Part shown: positions 45,623-56,005 of the stretch, in pieces
How the letters are laid out: each line of letters starts with the position of its first letter
Numbering within the stretch: position 1 is the stretch's first letter
Assembly: GCF_009905375.1 (NCBI RefSeq)
Contig: NC_133653.1
Span: 67,530,329 to 67,594,328, forward strand
Reading direction: 5' to 3'
Length of the DNA stretch: 64,000 nt
Source of the DNA: Apium graveolens
Lineage: Eukaryota; Streptophyta; Magnoliopsida; Apiales; Apiaceae
Notes under the pieces: model-generated
Database searches by the model: none
What the model saw: the letters and a program-made list of their open reading frames with translations, nothing else
Told to the model about the DNA's origin: nothing
Made by a program: the position numbers and the translations under genes

Positions 45623-46599
45623 AAGGATGAAGAAGAAGGTTTTGGTCATCTCTTCCCACCTTGCTCAATATGGGACAAAGTGTCATGTTCTCCTTTAATG
45701 CTTGTTCAGCTAAACCATTTTTCTTGCGGAGGAATAGCTATAGCAGTGTGCCTCGCGCATCGTATCGCTGATGGTAGAACTTTATTTTCATTCCTAAGTT
45801 ACTGGGCAAGCTTATCATGCAACCCCGGTGATGAAGAAAAACTAGTACAACTTGCTCCATATTTTGTTCATGGGCTTCTACCCAATTCTTATGATGACGA
45901 TTTTGTTATGACGGATGATTTGCCTCCTGAAAAGAATTGGATCACTACAGAAATTGTGTTCTACAACTCAAAGATTGCAGAACTGAAGGTCAACCAGGAA
46001 AAGCAAGACAAATTAAATGGCGTAGTAGCTAATCAAAATTACACACGAAATGAGCTTGTGACCGCACTTCTCTACAGATGGGCTCTAGCTGCTGCAGCTA
46101 CATCACCTCTGGGGCCTATCCTATTTCTGTATTGTTTCAGGCTGTAAATATGAGGCCTCTGATTGATCCGCCACTGCCTAAAACAAGTGTTGGAAATCTG
46201 ATCATTCCTTGTCACATATCAGCAAGTACGATGAAGGAGAAAGAGTTACATTCCTTGGTGGTCCAAATGAGAAAAGAGAAGAAACAGATTACAGGAATAA
46301 GGAGTCTGGTGCGAAAAGAAGTCTTGCCATTATTTGAAAAGTATGCAAGAGAAAATTACAAGAAATATGCTGTCAGCAGCATGTGTAATTTCCCATCATA
46401 TGATAAGTTGAATTTTGGCTGGGGAAAGCCGGTTAATGCCAGCCTTGTTGACGGGCCGTTTGTCAATATCTTCGAGATGATGGATACTCCGGATGGGGAT
46501 GGTATAGAATAAAGGTCATTGGAGGTCTCGAAAAGGAAGAAATGAAAATTTTTCGAGGCTGACAGAGATCTGCTTGCTTACGGTTCTTTCCACCGTTAG
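45623..46599 (+). pseudogene. BAHD acyltransferase pseudogene, 3' part
   Basis: Resumes after the insertion with KDEEEGFGHLFPPCSIWDKV, MLVQLNHFSCGGIAIAV and the catalytic HxxxD as HRIADG (His at 45758, Asp at 45770). After a one-base loss near 46107 it continues PISVLFQAVNMRPL. The structural DFGWG motif reads NFGWG (46411; G to A). FEMMDTPDGDGIE follows. One-base shifts near 46511 and 46555 separate the last pieces (VIGGLEKEEMKIFR and DRDLLAYGSF) from the main frame; the end is the stop at 46597. The gene is dead from indels alone, besides the insertion. Substrate cannot be predicted. Confidence 0.88.
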
Positions 46600-47189
46600 A
46601 GGTCTGTTTATTAAATAATCCTGTATTAATACATTCACAACCATTTGATAAAGAAGTTCTAATCATATAAATTAGAAAAATATAATATGATCCAACAGTT
46701 TGACTTTCTCAGTGTGTAACATATTCTGTAAGATTTATACAGTTGCAACATATTCTATAATACGAGGGTTTTATAGATCCTAGTAGTTCTCCAACTTCTC
46801 CAAGAAAATCACGATGCAGCATCACTTTGCGATGCCGACAACAAAAGAAAGAAAAAGCTACCTGATTAGTGATCATAACTGACTATGTCCAATATAAATC
46901 GCTGGAACTGCAAGTAATGGTTTAAGAAATACTAGCCTTTAAACACACTCCATATCGAAATCTAATAATTCAAGATCTGTAGGCAATGCAAAAGGACACA
47001 ATTATAAAGAAACTCCATTTTAAGTGTAGGCGGTAAAAAAGACACGTGTATAAAGAAACTCCATTCTAAAGCAAGAACCAAACTAGAGATGGACTTTGTA
47101 ATTATTATAGGACCCATATTACTACAATTAGTTTCCTGAAATAATATTATGTGAATTGATATTGTTTAATAAACTATATGTTAGAACTC
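46600..47189. other. 3' flank of the BAHD gene, no gene seen
   Basis: AT-rich. One phrase, AAAGAAACTCCATT, occurs twice (about 47006 and 47054). No element boundary recognised. Confidence 0.4.
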
Positions 47190-47192
47190 TTA

Positions 47193-48142
47193 CGCTTAGC
47201 TCCCGAGTTGAAATTAGGAGAGAAGAGAAGAGATCCTTGAAGAAAATTTTAAAATTTTCTCTCCTACCCATGCTCCAGAGTTTTTTACACGAGAGAAAGG
47301 CAGAGAAGGGGAGAGAAGATATAATAGAATTTGGTTACAAAACTTTCTCTCCAAAATTGGAAAGATTGGGATGGAAGAGAAACAATTTTGTATCGATTAT
47401 TTTAGTATTCCAAAAATACCCATACATATCTATTTGCATAAAACAAATAATTTGCATTGTGCTCATTTCTCTGTGCTCATGCACGTCTCTAATTAGTCCT
47501 TTTGGTATATAGTGGTCGGAGCCTCCCTGTTTTAGTAAATCTTTCTTTGTTTCAGTAATATTGTGATTGTTTTCATTAATGGTGATTAGCCATTGGCACA
47601 TTACCCATACAATGTTATGTATCTATATATTATAACTTCCAAACTCCAAGATTTTATAGATTAAATTAATGACTAAGGATATGCGTATTCCTGGTTTTAC
47701 TATTTGTTATATGGGCGTCTATGTAGGTACGACTTTTGGATCTAAATTAGTCTGAAAAAAGCTCTTTGATTTATAGATATACATTGCTTACAACAGGGCT
47801 AAAGTAAAGTTATATGTTAGGAAAAATCTAAAGGTAGCAGAGTCCTTGACTTGCTTCTTGAACGAAATATGCAAAGCAAAAGTACATGTCTAACAGGAAT
47901 GAATGTTGCAGATAATTTGTAGGATATACCATTTTATTTATTTTAAGGGTATTGTAGTAAAAAGTAAAATTTTCTTTCTTTCCCTCTTATCTCGGGAGCA
48001 TAAAAAAGATTACTGGAGAAACTCTTTCTTTTGAACTCGGGAGCACGAGAGAGATTCTTTTCTTCCACTTTTTCTCTTCTCTTCTTTTCTCTCCCCATCT
48101 CTTCTTTTCTCTTCTCTCCCAGAAAAACTCGGGAGCACAGCG
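47193..48142. mobile_element. Non-autonomous Harbinger-like TIR element
   Basis: 950 bp with ends CGCTTAGCTCCCGAGTT and the inverse of CGCTGTGCTCCCGAGTT, flanked by TTA (47190-47192, 48143-48145), the 3-bp target of PIF/Harbinger. The right arm repeats the end motif CTCGGGAGCA at 47993, 48036 and 48128. Arms are rich in GAGAGAAGAG and its inverse. No transposase is present; ORFs inside are not credible. Confidence 0.75.
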
Positions 48143-48145
48143 TTA

Positions 48146-49650
48146 ATCTCACATCAATTATCTGTTTAAAATGAGTTCTTCATTAAAATCAGTATTAATT
48201 GTAAGCTAATTGGTATGATTAATTGATAACTGTCTTGTTGAAATGAACAACCTATAAGTATGCAAATTAAGATCTAAACTGAATAAGTGGAAACTGTATC
48301 TTATTTGATCAAGTTAATTCTAATCAATTTCTTGAAAATTCTTAAAATTACTTATAACTTCATTTGTTTTGAAACTGTATGCAAATCTTTGTGAGAAGTT
48401 TACGGAAAAGAATTAATCAACCAATGACTATGTATGATAAAACTTACAGAATTACCTAGGGATATAGTGTCACTATACTAGGTGCAAGATATCTTATAAA
48501 CGTTAAATGTTAAGAATTAGGTATTTGGACTAGAACTATCTTATCAAAATCTTTGAATCAATTATAAATCAGCCCTGTGTTTATGATCTGTTGAGAATTG
48601 TACACATGATTTAATCAGTAAACTTCAGTGATGAATTGTACTTAAATACTTTGAATTTTTATCTTGATTACTTGGATATGTATGTGTTCTGTGAACTTGA
48701 TATTAAATCTACTTCTTGTACTCATTACTCTAAATTTGTGTATGCATTGGTGAGATTCAAGAAAGGTGTGTTTAAGGCTGATTTGTGTAATCACAAAATA
48801 AATAACAAAGTAAAGTGTAAATTTACAAGCACACACAGCCCTCACAGTAAGACCTGACAGGGGAGCCTTGAGCATCCCTGTATCTGGATCATTGCTGTGA
48901 TCAATGGCCACCTAGAATTCGAGGTGGAATTTCAGTTAAAAATAATGCAATTAATGTGTTATCTCTGTTATTAATGTTCTGATTATTTTCTGTGTTATGT
49001 TATAATAAATGCTATCTGAAATAAATGTTAAGTGATTGCACATTAATATAGAATGCATCCGTGTGTGTTGAATGTGGATAATATTCTTCTGATTTCATTT
49101 CATTTAATACAAGCTACCTAAATAAATAAATGCAATATTCTTTATTAAAAACTCAAAGTTTCCAGAAAATTAATTTCTTTAAAAAGGTGACAACCTTTTG
49201 GCATTGATCTTTTCTCAATTTCGAACATTCTTTAATGCATTATTTGTCATTTGCTTAGGTCATAGGTTGTAGAGTAAGTTGTATTTCACCTTTATGTCAC
49301 ACATTCTCCTAAATTTGTGTACTTTTTGTACTTATAACAGTACTAAAACAATATTTCCTAGGTACTATTGGTCACTATTTGCATATGTTAGCTACTAAAC
49401 ATCATACCTTAGCTGCATTATACACATGCCTAGGATCTGGAATTATGCAAACCATGCCTCTGCACATCAACTCTTTACAAACTGTATTTAATGAAAATCA
49501 CTATTCATGAATAGTAAAAGCTACTTTATAAAAAATTATTTTCCTAACTGATATTGAATTATGTGCTATGTGCATGCATATATACTTACATTTACATATG
49601 CTGCATTCACACATAAACACAGTTCATTTGCATACTTCACTTCATCAGTT
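48146..49650. other. Unassigned AT-rich region
   Basis: No conserved gene seen. A slightly GC-richer piece (48825-48930) with CCTGACAGGGGAGCCTTGAG looks like an old coding or retroelement fragment but I cannot place it. The 3' part (49160-49650) may be the leader of the ORF that follows. Confidence 0.35.
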
Positions 49651-51150
49651 ATGGACCAAAATGCTAGGCCATTCTACCCTAAGCCAAGACCAGCCATCAC
49701 AAATCCATATCTACTGGAAAATATGGAAAAGAAACAGTTTCTTTACCATAAATCTTCATCATTTAAAACTGTAACTCCTTCAAATCCTAGAACCAGTCAC
49801 CAAAGGCCATCTCTTCCAAGAAACCACATAAAAGGTTATCAAAAATCACAGTATTCCCTTCTATCAGAGTAGGAAATTTCAAGTTCCTCACTCTCCAAAT
49901 CCTAGACCTGCCAAATCCTTTCAAACCAGAGTTTATACCAGAAAAACAAACCTAAGACAAGAACCAAACACAAACACAAACACTAACAACTCTAAGCCTC
50001 CACCACCAGACCTTGCTAGTCCTTCTAATTCCAAGAAATTCCTTGACTTAGTCAAGAATGTTCAGCCTGGTATTTGTGTGAACTTAACTAGTGAATTGGA
50101 AAGGTTCATTAGGCATGCTAAGTGGGAGGGATTAGTGTTTCATGTGAGTAGACAATACTTCATATATCTCATGGGTGAGTTTTACTGTAATATGAACATC
50201 ATTAAGGGTGTAGAGGGAGTCTTGCATTTTACAACCACTGTGAACAAGAAAGTAATTTATGTTGATAATAAGAGTCTTAATAGAGCACTACACCTTCCAC
50301 TGTATTTGTATGAATTGCCATGTCATGATATCTATTCCTTGTTTGTGTTTAACAAATATGAGTATGAACTTATGCTTGGTGTTTTATGTGAGTCTGATGT
50401 TCCATCTGATCTTTGTGATGTTAACTGTGGAATCCATTTTAAGCATTTTAAAGGAGTTTTTTAACATCTTGCACTTATCATAAGGGCAAATGTCCTGCCC
50501 AAACCAAATCAAAGTAAATACTTTGATTATAGTGATGTTAAACTCATTTATCTTCTTTATAACAACAAAATCAACTTTAGCATTTCTTATGTCATTCTTC
50601 TCAATATGATAAATGCTAATCTGGTAGGATACATGCCATATGGACTCCTCATAACTTGTTTCTTTCTTATGTGCAATATTCATCTTCTTGATAAGTTTTC
50701 TATTCTAGGTAATTCACACATCACAAATGAGCACATTAGGCCATAAATTTCTCTCATGCACTGTGAACCACAAGAGGTTGAACCTATTGTGATTCCACCT
50801 GTAATTAGAGAAGAAGATGTCTTCCTCTCTAATTATGAGTCTATCAGAGTCATGATTAATGAACTTAAAATAAACTTAAGAGATTAAATATGAAAACAGT
50901 GAAATTAAGGAGAAAGTGACCTATCTAGAGGGTGTAACCGTGTCTTGTAAGAATATAATTACATATCTTGAGAACTTAGTTACATCTACTCTAGTAGACC
51001 ACTGTATGAATGACCAAGAGATTTTGAATGCCTTCCAAGTTCCCAATTCTGATGACTTAGCTATGGTTCATGAGTTAGAGGACATAGGTATGGATGCAAG
51101 GGGACCACTTATTAAAACTCTTCTTGATTTGGTTCATATGTGTGATGCTG
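49651..51150 (+). pseudogene. Fragment of a retroelement ORF with a plant-transposon-type domain
   Basis: Starts MDQNARPFYPKPRPAITNPY and LLENMEKKQFLY, passes through a Pro/Asn/Thr-rich linker with frame changes (KTNLRQEPNTNTNTNN, then PPPPDLASPSNSKKFLDLVK), then LTSELERFIRHAKWEGLVFH, YLMGEFYCNMNI, FTTTVNKKVIYVDNKSLNRA and YELMLGVLCESDVPS. The middle part resembles the putative plant transposon domain that stands in extra ORFs of copia and gypsy elements; this is recall, not a search. It ends near DLVHMCDADGN. The hydrophobic tail after it (to 51251) probably belongs to 3' untranslated sequence. At least three frame changes. Confidence 0.55.
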
Positions 51151-51250
51151 ATGGTAATATAATTGGATTATCAATGTGCTGCTTCTTGTTGGATGATTCT
51201 GTTTTGTGTTGTGCTGCTATTTCTGTACTACTTTTGCTGATCTATGTGTA

Positions 51251-51673
51251 ATCTGTTGTTCTTTTGAGAACTTAGTTCTTTTTACTTTGGTTTGTAATCG
51301 TGAATTCATGCTTGACTTTGGTTGGATTTGATGGGGTGAATGTACTCTTTATGCCTTGTAATCCTGTAAAATAGGTGCAAACTTCGTTCTATTTAATCAC
51401 TGAACCACACTAATTGATATGAACAATTTTGTTCCATGTAATATAATCTGCATTCTGTTACTTTTGTTGGTGCATACACTATCATACTTGTTAATGCAAG
51501 TTTGCTCTCATACTCACTAACCAGTCTATGCAGGAACACGATGACATTTGTATTTAGACACTTATAATATGATCTGGAATTCAATGCAATTAACTATTAT
51601 TGACTTATTAAGCATGTTCATTTCTCTCATTTAAGTTAAATTGCTTATCTCTGGAAATTTGAATTGGTGATAT
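51251..51673. other. 3' flank of the retroelement ORF
   Basis: T-rich, with GTTTGTAATCGTGAATTC-type sequence usual in the 3' part of retroelement transcripts. No gene. Ends with the GATAT target duplication. Confidence 0.4.
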
Positions 51674-54243
51674 TATAACGACTCGTATATTTTTATATTA
51701 TTTAAATGTGTAATTATTAAATAATTATATAAATAAAATATGTGTTTGGGTTCAGTCAGCTGGATATTATTTTTGTTAATATTTTAATTAATTATGTGTG
51801 ATTTATAGTATACCGGGTTGTCCGTGCGATTAATTATGGGATCGTATTAAATTGTTTTCACTTTCAAAAGTGGATTTAGTGCAAATTTATTTGCATAAAT
51901 ATTGGAAATGTTTCTAAAATTATTTTTATGATTTTATAATTACAATAATTATTTTTAGGATTTTATAAAATTGAGAAATCAATATTTCATTAATTATTTA
52001 TCGTTAAATGATTTTCTGAGTGCATTTATTTGTAAAATCCGTATTTAATTCCAAAATTCTTTAAAAATTATGAAACTCATATTTATTTATGTTTGGAATA
52101 TTCCGAAAATTTTAAAATTATCTTGGAAATTTTCAGAGTTAGTTTCACCCGCGCGTCGTTTCGTTATTTGTTAAAAAACGGGTATAGACCGCGTTTCAGA
52201 AATTATTTTAAAATTTCGAAATTTATATTCTATTAACTTCAGGATATTTATAATATTTTGAGACTGTTTCCGTAATTTTCTGAAGTCATTTTAAGTTTAC
52301 CTCGGTTCGTTACTTTTAAAAATGTGGGTCAAAATCAAGCTGCGGGAAGGTTGTACACATTTTTATAGTACGTGTCAAGTAAAGAAGAGTGGTGGCAGTG
52401 TGTTTATGCACGTGTCACTAGCTAATTGCAGGGTAATAAAAATAAGATAATAAATAATAGAAACAGAACCCCCACCCCCTTCCCTGTTGTCCTTCACCCC
52501 GTTTCTCTCCCTTAAAATCTCTCCTCCTCTCGTCGTCCTCCCTGTTCTCCACCTCTTCCTTACTTCTCTTTTTCTTCCATTTTAATTCCTTTTTCTCTCT
52601 GTTTCTTTTACTCCCGCACTGTTCCGATAGTCCCGGTTGCTTTCGGTTCGTTTTCCGGCCGATGGTTGGAGCTGCATCCCTGTTTATTCGTATGTATACA
52701 TGCGTGTATATATATATATTTTTTTTGTGTGTGTGTGATTCCATTTATGTGTCTGTGTCATGTGTGTCCGTGTGTTCTGTGTGGGTCTGTTGCGTTATGT
52801 TGTGTCCAGCCGATTTATTCTTTTTCTTCCCGGCTGTTCCTCTCGGGTATTGGCGCGGTTAATTCTGTTGGTATATGGTTGTTTGATGCTTGTAATCTAA
52901 TTAGGAATTTTGGATTTTGGTTGCAGGGAATTAGTTGACTGATTTTGTGAAATAATAAAATAATTTTGTGTTGGGATTCCAATTAATCGGTGAAATGCGC
53001 GATGGAAACCCGAAATTAATCGGGTACCCGCAAGTTTTGCCGCCGTCGGCGAGTCGACGGTGGACTGTGATGACGTTGTTCTGAGTCCTACAATTTAAAA
53101 TACAAAATACGATTTAAAATGCGAATTGCGAATAAAACTATAAAATGCGATTAAAATTATAAAACGGGACTAATAATTAATAATGGTATTTAATTGATAA
53201 TTGAGAAGTCTGGGACTGATATTGATGGCTGAAATTGGTGGTTTAGTTTGGATTGTGATTGATTGTAGTTGTGTTTGTTTGGACGTCAGGATGTTCGACG
53301 GGTTAGCCGATAATCAAAGGAGGTGCTGCCCGATTTCCAAGAAAATTTAATTACGAAAATACGGGCCCGTACCCAATGACTACCGGGACGTCGACCGGTA
53401 ATATGTACGTACCTTATACGAAATCTGACTATGTGTTGTGATGAAATACTTTACGAAAATCGATAGCCCTAATTTCATAAAGGATAAATATACCTATTTC
53501 TGAAAACGAACACCGAACCGACTTTCGAAGACGTGAACCCTAATTGATACGTGTGTTATTATATGATGTATGTTACGAGTCGGGTTTTGTTAATGTTCGG
53601 GTAGATTGTTAGCGAGGATATGTCAAGCATAATCGAAGGTCTAAGTTAGGGTGTTTCGACTTTATAGGTGCTAGTCGGAAAGCCCAAGAGTTGGCGTTGG
53701 ATAACCTAGTGGACAGTCGACGAGCTCAGTAAGGTTCCAATCAAAGGGCCTGAGTGTTGGAGTCGAATCCAGGGTGATCTAGTGATTAGACGTTAAAGTC
53801 TGAGCGTCCGTGTTGGCTCAAGGTCAATCAATAATAGTTGTAAAGCTTTGCAAGGCAAGTATCCCTGACCATTCTTTTATGGTTCAGTATATGTGAATAC
53901 CTAAATGTTGTACTTTTGTAATGGAACATAAATGTTTTAAGTTACGTATCCCCCGTATTTGAAAATGTTGTTAAATATGTGTTTTTGGGGAAAAGTAACT
54001 TCTGAAAATACCTATCTCTAACGTGTAATTAAAAATGAAAAAGAGATTTTGAATAGTGTGCTGTGATAGAATTAATTTTTAACAAGAGATAGGTAAAAGT
54101 GATTCTGAAACTGGATAAAACGAATCAGATATTGGGTAACGTTGCGTAAGTGGCTAATTCGGTTGCACGCATTACATAACCGATTAGTCCAGCATAGATA
54201 ATCAGAGACCTAGCTAGTCTCTGCGGATCCGGTGATTTTGTGT

Positions 54244-54332
54244 GAAAGCCCGATCAGCTTTCCTAGACATTTTGTGTGATAGCCCGGCCAACTATCCTAG
54301 ATAATTTATGTGGAGGCCTGATCAGCTGTCCC
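54244..54332. repeat. Hairpin repeat array A
   Basis: Three units about 34 bp apart. Unit 1 pairs GAAAGC with GCTTTC, unit 2 pairs GATAG with CTATC, unit 3 is imperfect (GGAGGC with GCTGTCC). Loops share CCCGATCA, CCCGGCCA and CTGATCA. Confidence 0.65.
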
Positions 54333-54370
54333 TAGATAACATCCAATATATATCTGATTGTGATTTAGTG

Positions 54371-54555
54371 GTTTCCGTAACGGAACAGATGATTTTGTGG
54401 TTCCAGTAATGGAACAAGTGGTTTTGAAGTTCCTGGAGAGGAACAAGTTTATATATGTCGTGTGATCGGACAAGTTTTATGGTTCCCGTAACGGAACAAA
54501 TGGTTTTGGGTCCCCGTAACGGGACAAATTGTTTTATGGTTCCTGTAATGGAACG
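54371..54555. repeat. Hairpin repeat array B
   Basis: Seven units with about 28-bp spacing (54371, 54399, 54428, 54457, 54481, 54510, 54538). The usual stem is GTTCC with GGAAC around a loop such as CGTAAC. The unit at 54510 has GTCCC with GGGAC, a matched change on both sides. Units are joined by ACAAGTGGTTTT-like linkers. Confidence 0.75.
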
Positions 54556-55117
54556 GAAGGTTTGAAAATGAAAATAGCATGCTAAAATTGAACTCCGGTA
54601 TTTATACACAACACACGACTTTTGATTTTGGTTTTACAGAGCATGCTAGTTTGATATCCGGTTTATATCATGTTTTACATGTTTCTGGCAAGTTATGATT
54701 TTTGTTCCTATAATTGTTTATCATTAACTGCTTTTGATTACTATTCATATAGTGGTACTGCTGAGCAATTGATTGCTCACCCTTGCAAAATGTTTTATAT
54801 ATATATATATATATTGCAGATTCCTAGGAGATTCTTCGGTGATAGTCGGGCAGAGTTCCAGTCCCTTTCGTGTCGGACTCCTCTGAGATGGTTGTGCTAG
54901 ACCAAGTGTGGTTTGTTGAGTTGCTGTGTTAAGTTAACTGCGTCGAGCTGATTGTTGTAAGTTTGAGTTGTCTTAATTAAGTAACCTGAGTCATACTTAA
55001 ACTTGGAAAAGGTCTTGGTAAAGGGGTCGTAGTTATGTTTTAGATTGATTTATAATTGTTATTATTGTTGTTGATGACGTCAACTCCTGACCCCGGGGTT
55101 GAGGCCGTCACAGATAT

Positions 55118-55325
55118 ACAATATTAAGTGTAAATACTAATTATAGTAGTTTGCCATGATAATCTTTGTTATCCAGACCTATCTATTTGCGTCCTATTCT
55201 ATTTATCTAAGTTGATTTCCTGGACAATAAGGATTATAAGTCTAATGCAACTATTTGTTAGAAATATTTGATCTGGAGATTCTATTATTCAATTATCAGA
55301 ATCACTTTATTTAAACTCACTATTG
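55118..55325. other. Host of the solo LTR, no gene seen
   Basis: AT-rich sequence continuing that before 51669. No ORF. Confidence 0.4.
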
Positions 55326-55919
55326 TGTTAGTGTTAGGTCACACAACACTGTAGAAGGGGGTTGAATACAGTGTTTTATACAATCAAATCGATTTAGAAC
55401 ACAAGTAACAGCAAACAGATGTATTTGATATAATAAACTCTGTTACAATGGAACTGTTCTATCTCAGTGATGAATAAATATCACGAGAGCTGCTAGGTTA
55501 CAATGTATGATCTTCTCGATAATGATAACACATATAGTGTAAACCTATGTCTGTGTTTATATAGTACACAGTTACAAGATAACTTCTAATTGATATGAAA
55601 TATAATTCTGTCTCCTAAAATATATCAATCATATATCTTATATAATTCTTCTAGTCCTCTAACTCTTTCCATGCATATCTTCTTCTATATTAGTCTCGAT
55701 CTTCTACTGTTAATCAGCTTCCTTCCTTAACTGTAAGTCCTCCCGTACTTAAGTTCTGATACGACCTTAAGTCCTGATATGACATTAAGTCCTGATGTGA
55801 CATTAAGTCCTGACTTCCAGTAAGTACTGATTCCAGTAAGAACTGATATTTCTTGTTTGTTAAGATCTGAAAACTAAACATGAAACATATTAGACATGAC
55901 ATCTCAAATATATCCAACA
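55326..55919 (-). repeat. Copia-type LTR, 3' end, minus strand
   Basis: On the minus strand it begins TGTTGGATATATTTGAG and ends ...CTAACACTAACA (or six bases earlier). It has the copia-type GTTGAATACAGTG phrase after a G-run (inverse of CCCCCTTCTAC). Repeats of TAAGTCCTGATRTGAC lie at 55740-55850. The internal side is cut off after about 85 bp by the next LTR. It differs from the copia LTR at 2547. Confidence 0.7.
55740..55855. repeat. Short repeats in the copia-type LTR
   Basis: At least six copies of a 16-18 bp unit, TTAAGTCCTGATATGACA and variants (TTCTGATACGACC, CCTGATGTGACA, CCTGACTTCCAG, ACTGATTCCAG, AACTGATAT). Confidence 0.65.
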
Positions 55920-56005
55920 ATCTCCCCTAACTTGTAAATTATGCAAGAATATACAAGTTAATAGATTTGATGATGTCAAAAACATTTAAGTTCAAATGCA
56001 ATAAG
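55920..56005 (-). other. PPT and internal stub of the copia-type element
   Basis: On the minus strand AGTTAGGGGAGAT (55920-55932) abuts the LTR start. Only about 70 bp of interior remain before the next element at 56006. Confidence 0.65.

Larger units (their letters stand above)
51674..55112 (+). mobile_element. Solo LTR of a second long-LTR family
   Basis: 3,439 bp beginning TATAACGACTCG (TG changed to TA) and ending GAGGCCGTCACA, flanked by GATAT (51669-51673 and 55113-55117). It contains a pyrimidine-rich tract (52470-52610) like a promoter Y patch, a GGCAAGTATCCC motif (53852), two hairpin-repeat arrays (54244-54555) and TGAGCAAT-TGATTGCTCA CCC (54763). ORFs within it are not supported. 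Confidence 0.85.

Noticed and set aside
46108..46132. Intron acceptor (TTGTTTCAG) in the BAHD gene
   Set aside because: The bases code for the conserved SVLFQAVNMRP of the family, so they are exon. The frame break nearby is a one-base loss.
51121..51251. Membrane segment of an envelope protein
   Set aside because: The hydrophobic run follows a frame change and lies in T-rich sequence typical of a 3' untranslated region.
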